This document shows positions 59,608 to 64,000 of a stretch of DNA of 64,000 nucleotides, in pieces. Position 1 is the first letter of the stretch. Each line of letters begins with the position of its first letter. Location of the stretch: contig NZ_CP011805.1 of NCBI RefSeq assembly GCF_001028625.1, positions 2,465,001 through 2,529,000 of the forward strand, written 5' to 3'. This DNA is from Pelagerythrobacter marensis (GTDB lineage: Bacteria > Pseudomonadota > Alphaproteobacteria > Sphingomonadales > Sphingomonadaceae). A program made the translations under genes and the position numbers. The notes under the pieces were generated by a model. It was not told the origin of the DNA, ran no database searches, and saw nothing but the letters and a program-made list of their open reading frames with translations.

Positions 59608-59668
59608 ATTTCTGTTGGGACTGCAGGCTGCGGACAATCGCGCGCAGGCCTGACTGTATCGCCGGGCC

Positions 59669-60406
59669 CTATCGCCCGGCCATTGCCTTGACCTTGGGCA
59701 GATAAGTGCGCCCGATCCGCACGGCTTCACCGTCTTCCAGTTCGGCCGACCAGACGCCCAGCCCGTCATGGCGAAGGCCCCGAATACGATCCCTTCTCAA
59801 AATCGTCGACCGATGGACGCGGATGAACTCCGCAGGATCGAGCCGTTCTTCGAGCCCGGCGATCGTTTGCAGCAGAAGATAGCTGCGATCGTCCAGGTGC
59901 AGGCGGACATAATCGCGTTCCGCGTCGATGCGGTCGATCTGGTCGATCTCGATCCGCAGCAGTTCGGAACGATGCGGCACCCACAATTCGGCGAGCCACT
60001 TGCTTTCGCTTCGGACCGGCTTGCTGCGCCGCGACACGGCGCGTTCGATAGCGCGCGCGAGACGCTCATGCGCCACGGGCTTGAGCACGTAATCGACTGC
60101 ATCGAGATCGAACGCCTCGACCGCGAAGTTGTCGTGCGCAGTGACGAAGATCACCGCAGGCCTCTGCGCACGCTTCGCCAGTTTGCGGGCGACCGAAAGC
60201 CCGTCGACTTCGGGCATAGTCATGTCGAGCAGGACGAGATCGGGGCTGAGAGCCTCCACCAGTCGCAGCGCGGCTGCGCCATCGCTGGCGGTTCCTACCA
60301 CCGCGAGTTCGGGCAGCTTGGCGCAGATGACCTGCATCCGTTCGACCGCCAGCGGTTCGTCATCGACGATCAGGGTGCGAAAGGGTTTGTCGTCGTCTTC
60401 AGCCAT
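59669..60406 (-). CDS. LytTR-type response regulator
   Basis: A 245-residue transcription factor of the LytR/AlgR class. The N-terminal receiver (about 9-125) has LIVDDEPLAVERM, the phospho-acceptor in DLVLLDMTMPEVDG, and DYVLKPVAHERLARAIE with the conserved Lys. The C-terminal LytTR DNA-binding domain (about 145-243) has IDQIDRIDAERDYVRLHLDDRSYLL and FIRVHRSTILRRDRI. It overlaps the kinase gene by eight bases, forming a two-gene two-component operon. The target genes are unknown. Confidence 0.92.
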   Translation of the reverse strand: MAEDDDKPFRTLIVDDEPLAVERMQVICAKLPELAVVGTASDGAAALRLVEALSPDLVLLDMTMPEVDGLSVARKLAKRAQRPAVIFVTAHDNFAVEAFDLDAVDYVLKPVAHERLARAIERAVSRRSKPVRSESKWLAELWVPHRSELLRIEIDQIDRIDAERDYVRLHLDDRSYLLLQTIAGLEERLDPAEFIRVHRSTILRRDRIRGLRHDGLGVWSAELEDGEAVRIGRTYLPKVKAMAGR

Positions 60407-61640
60407 GTTTCACCAGAGGGATGCGAATTTCAGTCAGATAACCGCCTTCGACCGGGCCGGAGGTGAGCGACGCCTCGCGCCCGAAGCGGGCCTGCAGGCG
60501 ATCGCGCACGTTGGCGAGGCCGATCCCGAACCCCTGGCCGGCAGACGATGACGTTCCGGGGCCGTCGTCCTCCACCGTGATTGCGAGCCGTCCGTAGTCT
60601 TCGCGCGCGGCGACCCGGATGGTGACCGGCTTCTTGTGCGGGGCGACGGCGTAGCGCACCGAGTTTTCGACCAGCGGCTGAAGGATCATGCCCGGCACCC
60701 GCGCTTCGGCAAGATCGGCCGGCAGATCGAAGACCGCTTCCAGCCGGTCGGGGAACCGCACCGCTTCGATGGCGAGATACTGACGCTGAAGTTCGAATTC
60801 GTCCTCTATCGCCACATCGTTCGTCGGGTCTTCCGCCAGGCTGTGACGGTAGAAGCCGGCGATCGACTGGATCATGGTTTCGGCCCGGTCGGTCCTGCCG
60901 GTCATGACCAGCGACGACAGCGAATTGAGCGTGTTGAACAGGAAATGCGGGTTTACCTGGTAGCGCAAAGATCGCAGTTCGGCGGCTTTGGCGGCGCTGC
61001 GGAAACGGTCTTCGCGCCGTTCGGCTGCGCGCGCCTGCGCCCCTGCCAGCATCGCGAAATAGAGCGATGCCCAGGCAAGCAGCAGGAAATAGCGGCCGAG
61101 TGCGATATCGACCACCTGCAGCCATTGGTCGAGCCGCGATGGGGCCGGCGCGATCATCACGCTGGCCGGTGCGCCCGCCGTCGCCGCTTCGTTGCTTACC
61201 CCCAGCCCGGTCAGGTCCCGGAACCGTTCGGGCGGGATATCGACCAGCAGATTCCCGGCCTCGTCGCGGCGGATGTTGATTCCGCGATCGCGGCCGAAAT
61301 TTTCTTCGACCTTGCGCTGCATGTCGGCAAAGACCCACTGATTGGTCTGTGCGATGGGGATTGCGATGGGGACTGCGATCAGCACCGCCGCCAGGATCTT
61401 GGCCCACAGCGGGCGATTGTCGAACAGTCGCAGGATCGCCCAGAGCAGCACGGTCATGCCGATGCCGACCAGTGTGACCAGCCCGCGCCGCCAGAGCATT
61501 TCGACCTGAGGCTCGAATCCGACGATTGCGGCGCGAACGGTGGTAAGCAGAAAATAGCACAGCCACAGCCCCGCCATGGAGGCGAGGACGGTGACGACCG
61601 GCACGCGGGCGCGCTCGTCGGCGGGAGCGGTTTCGACCAT
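60399..61640 (-). CDS. LytS-type sensor histidine kinase
   Basis: A 413-residue membrane histidine kinase partnered with the LytTR regulator. Four hydrophobic segments lie in the first half (near residues 15-40, 45-70, 80-100 and 185-210), with a periplasmic loop between the third and fourth. The His_kinase domain has the phospho-acceptor His in YQVNPHFLFNTLNSLSSLVM near 235-255, and the ATPase domain has MILQPLVENSVRYAVAPHK and DDGPG followed by GFGIGLANVRDRLQARFG. I chose the ATG at 61640, with GGAAG upstream, over a TTG at 61646. It overlaps the regulator start. Confidence 0.92.
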   Translation of the reverse strand: MVETAPADERARVPVVTVLASMAGLWLCYFLLTTVRAAIVGFEPQVEMLWRRGLVTLVGIGMTVLLWAILRLFDNRPLWAKILAAVLIAVPIAIPIAQTNQWVFADMQRKVEENFGRDRGINIRRDEAGNLLVDIPPERFRDLTGLGVSNEAATAGAPASVMIAPAPSRLDQWLQVVDIALGRYFLLLAWASLYFAMLAGAQARAAERREDRFRSAAKAAELRSLRYQVNPHFLFNTLNSLSSLVMTGRTDRAETMIQSIAGFYRHSLAEDPTNDVAIEDEFELQRQYLAIEAVRFPDRLEAVFDLPADLAEARVPGMILQPLVENSVRYAVAPHKKPVTIRVAAREDYGRLAITVEDDGPGTSSSAGQGFGIGLANVRDRLQARFGREASLTSGPVEGGYLTEIRIPLVKHG

Positions 61641-61722
61641 GTTCAACTTCCCGCTCTAGCCCTGATTGAAGGTCTCTCGCCAGCGCAGCGGTCGGAGCGC
61701 CTTGGCGCTTCGTCGAACGCCT

Positions 61723-63264
61723 TCACGCACCCTCGAGCAGCTTTTCGCGCGCGATCCGCTCTTTCCATTGCGCCGGGGCGAGCGTGTGCACGTTGTTGCC
61801 CTGCGCATCGACGGCCACCGTCACGGGCATGTCCTCCACCGTGAATTCGTAGATCGCTTCCATGCCCAGATCTTCGAATGCAACGACTTCAGCCTGCTTG
61901 ATCGCGCGCGCGACGAGATAGGCCGCGCCCCCGGTCGCCATCAGATAGGCGACCTTGAAGCGGCTGATCACCTCGACCGCGTCGGCGCCGCGTTCCGCCT
62001 TGCCGATCATGGCCAGCAGGCCAAGATCCAGCATCGTTTCGGTGAACTTGTCCATCCTGGTGGCGGTGGTCGGGCCTGCCGGGCCGACGACTTCGCCCAT
62101 CACGGGATCGACCGGGCCGACGTAATAGATCGCACGGCCGCGGAAATCGACCGGCAGGTCCTCACCCCGCGACAGCATGTCCTGGATCCGCTTGTGCGCC
62201 GCATCGCGGCCGGTCAGCATCTTGCCCGAGAGCAGCAGACGATCGCCATGCTGCCAGCTTTCCACTTCCTCTTTGGTCAGGTTGTCGAGATCGACCCGCC
62301 GGGCGGAGGCGTCGGGCTGCCAGTGAACATCGGGCCATTCATCCAGCTTCGGCGGTTCGAGATAAGTCGGGCCCGATCCGTCGAGCGTGAAATGCGCATG
62401 GCGCGTCGCCGCGCAATTGGGGATCATCGCCACCGGCTTGCCCGCCGCGTGGCAGGGCGCGTCGAAAATCTTGACGTCGAGCACGGTCGACAGGCCGCCC
62501 AGCCCCTGTGCGCCCACGCCCTGGGCATTGACCGCGTCGTAGATGTCGATCCGCAGCTTCTCGATATCGCTTTGCGGGCCGCGCGCCTTCAGCTGCGCCA
62601 TGTCGATCGGGTCCATCAGGCTCTGCTTGGCGAGCTTGACGCAATGTTCGGCAGTGCCGCCGATGCCAATGCCGAGCATTCCGGGCGGGCACCATCCTGC
62701 GCCCATCGAAGGGATCTGTTCCAGCACCCAGTCGACGATATTGTCGCTCGGGTTCATCATCTTGAACTTGGACTTGTTCTCGCTGCCGCCGCCTTTCGCA
62801 GCCACGTCGATCTCCACCTTGTCGCCCGGAACCATTTCCACCGACAGGACGCACGGCGTATTGTCGCGCGTGTTGCGGCGCGTGAACGCGGGATCGGCCA
62901 GGATCGAGGCGCGCAGCTTGTTGTCGGGGTGATTGTAGGCCCGGCGCACCCCCTCATCGACCACGTCCTGCAGGCTGCGGGACGAATCGAGCCGGCAGTC
63001 CTGCCCCCATTTGACGAAGACGTTCACGATTCCGGTGTCCTGACAGATCGGCCGGTGCCCTTCGGCGCACATCCTGCTGTTGGTCAGGATCTGCGCGATC
63101 GCGTCCTTCGCCGCAGGCCCCTGCTCCGCCTCGTAGGCAGCGCCGAGCGCGCGGATATAGTCCATCGGGTGATAGTAAGAGATATACTGCAGCGCGTCGG
63201 CCACGCTCTCGATCAGGTCCGCTTCACGGATCGCTACTACAGGTCGTCCTTCAAAGTCGCTCAT
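61723..63264 (-). CDS. fumA: Class I (iron-sulfur) fumarate hydratase
   Basis: Converts fumarate and malate in the TCA cycle with an oxygen-sensitive 4Fe-4S cluster. The 513-residue length is standard for the fused alpha/beta form. Cluster cysteines appear in ICQDTGIVNVFVKWGQ, AGWCPPGMLGIGIGGTAEH and the PCHAAGKPVAMIPNCAATRH region. The beta-half shows GPTTATRMDKFTETMLDLGL and EDLGMEAIYEFTVEDMPV. I chose the ATG at 63264 (MSDFEGRPVVAIREADLIE); the in-frame ATG at 63285 and others upstream add residues unlike the family. Confidence 0.96.
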   Translation of the reverse strand: MSDFEGRPVVAIREADLIESVADALQYISYYHPMDYIRALGAAYEAEQGPAAKDAIAQILTNSRMCAEGHRPICQDTGIVNVFVKWGQDCRLDSSRSLQDVVDEGVRRAYNHPDNKLRASILADPAFTRRNTRDNTPCVLSVEMVPGDKVEIDVAAKGGGSENKSKFKMMNPSDNIVDWVLEQIPSMGAGWCPPGMLGIGIGGTAEHCVKLAKQSLMDPIDMAQLKARGPQSDIEKLRIDIYDAVNAQGVGAQGLGGLSTVLDVKIFDAPCHAAGKPVAMIPNCAATRHAHFTLDGSGPTYLEPPKLDEWPDVHWQPDASARRVDLDNLTKEEVESWQHGDRLLLSGKMLTGRDAAHKRIQDMLSRGEDLPVDFRGRAIYYVGPVDPVMGEVVGPAGPTTATRMDKFTETMLDLGLLAMIGKAERGADAVEVISRFKVAYLMATGGAAYLVARAIKQAEVVAFEDLGMEAIYEFTVEDMPVTVAVDAQGNNVHTLAPAQWKERIAREKLLEGA

Positions 63265-63370
63265 CGAAGCCAAGTTCCTTCCCATCGATTGGCGAATCCC
63301 ATAGGCGCGGGGAATGCCTAGCGTCAAAGCGCTTGGCCGGGCGGGGCGATACGCCTAAAGCCATGCCCGA

Positions 63371-63398
63371 TTGACCAACTGTGTTAAGCATGTAATAC
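63371..63398 (+). promoter_or_regulatory. Sigma-70-type promoter of the edge gene
   Basis: TTGACC (63371-63376) and TAATAC (63393-63398) are separated by 16 bases and lie just before the isoaspartyl methyltransferase-like gene (start 63417). Both hexamers are close to consensus. Confidence 0.6.
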
Positions 63399-63416
63399 AG
63401 CGCGCCGAGGCTCCTA

Positions 63417-64000
63417 ATGACACTTGCTGAAACCCGCCCCCCCGAAACCGATTTCGCCGCCGCACGGCGCGCCATGATCGACAGCCAGCTTCGCACGAGC
63501 GGCGTCAACGATGCGTTCGTGCTCGAACGGATGATTGCGGTTCCGCGCGAAGACCACGTGCCGGATTCCGCGCGCCGGGTGGCCTATATGGACCGCGCGA
63601 TCGCGTTCGACGATGGCGGACATATCGCGGCACCGCTGTTTTACGGCGCCATGCTGAACGAAGCGCGGCCTGTGGCGGATGACGGCGTGCTCGTGGTCGA
63701 TGGTGGCAGCGGCTATCTGCCCGCGCTGCTCGAACCGCTAGTCGCATTGGTCAAGACGGTCACGCCGGAAGGGGCGCAGGGGACGCTGCGCGGAACCTAT
63801 TCGCTGATTCTGGTCGATGGTGCGGTCGAGGTGTTTCCCGCCACCCTCACCCGCCGCCTGGCCGAAGGCGGCCGGATCGTCACGGGTCTGATCGAAAACG
63901 GCGTGACGCGCCTTGCCGCGGGCCGCGCCGCAGGCAACGGGATCGGTTGGCTGCGTCTGGCCGAAATGGGCATTCCGCGCTTGCCGATCTTCGACGCGCC
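63417..64000 (+). CDS. Protein-L-isoaspartate O-methyltransferase-like protein (cut by window edge)
   Basis: The open frame runs from the ATG at 63417 off the right edge (194 codons visible, no stop). It shows the PCMT N-terminal pattern ARRAMIDSQLRTSGVNDAFV, the REDHVPDSARRVAYMDRAI stretch, and a shortened SAM-binding loop VVDGGSGYLPALLEPL. The usual longer G-x-G-x-G-Y loop and the catalytic T-I-S-A-P-H segment are reduced to HIAAPLFYGAML, so activity is doubtful. Degenerate copies like this often stand directly upstream of tolC in sphingomonads; what follows here is outside the window. Confidence 0.82.
   Translation, partial: MTLAETRPPETDFAAARRAMIDSQLRTSGVNDAFVLERMIAVPREDHVPDSARRVAYMDRAIAFDDGGHIAAPLFYGAMLNEARPVADDGVLVVDGGSGYLPALLEPLVALVKTVTPEGAQGTLRGTYSLILVDGAVEVFPATLTRRLAEGGRIVTGLIENGVTRLAAGRAAGNGIGWLRLAEMGIPRLPIFDA

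Overview
This window is high-G+C chromosomal DNA of an alphaproteobacterium, most likely order Sphingomonadales and probably family Erythrobacteraceae. The indications are a UrcA-family protein, a DUF3576 lipoprotein, a TonB receptor of the Caulobacter/Xanthomonas type paired with a beta-propeller phytase, a 1574-residue NAD-glutamate dehydrogenase, LytTR signalling, a degenerate isoaspartyl methyltransferase-like gene at the right edge, and LPS-transport genes placed beside rnd and leuS. Gene density is high and most genes belong to the core genome. No rRNA, tRNA, CRISPR array, insertion sequence or phage gene was seen.

Layout: 1-10.4 kb carries ftsH, a DUF3667 membrane protein, ung, rnd-lptC-lptA and the opposing leuS-lptE-holA operon, so two parts of the LPS transport pathway lie back to back. 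From 10.8 to 15.9 kb are a beta-signal-ending unknown protein, acetoacetyl-CoA reductase, a ribbon-helix-helix protein with no ordinary start codon, DUF305, murA and galU. From 15.9 to 20.0 kb is the only clearly accessory stretch: a large single-chain nuclease/methyltransferase of the type ISP-like class, whose likely specificity region is AT-richer than its flanks, a divergent small partner gene, an inverted repeat between them, a relict 5' end of a second restriction-modification gene, and a repeat-rich non-coding tail.

From 20 to 35.5 kb are an acyl-CoA synthetase, an M23 peptidase, the tightly overlapped glnE-bcp-DUF455 operon, an M28 peptidase, an agmatine deiminase, a TauE permease, thrS, a 34-residue lipoprotein, a hydrolase and a TPR/LLM pair. 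Upstream of thrS, on the same strand, is a 23-codon ORF with six consecutive threonine codons, which reads as an attenuation-type leader peptide. From 35.7 to 50 kb are NAD-glutamate dehydrogenase, a flavoprotein reductase, queG, an ABC exporter, a sterol-desaturase-like enzyme, a fused thiS-thiG, a MerC protein and the overlapping ctaA-cutA-unknown operon. From 50 to 64 kb are rplM-rpsI, a phosphate-scavenging pair (TonB receptor plus phytase) behind a good Pho box, a YbaL-type potassium antiporter, a metallophosphoesterase/lipid kinase pair, urcA, a LytS/LytR-type two-component pair, class I fumarase and the edge gene.

The most interesting items are the putative threonine leader in front of thrS, the recombined restriction-modification locus with its relict neighbour, and the Pho-box-controlled receptor/phytase operon. 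All functional statements come from reading motifs and context. No database search was run.
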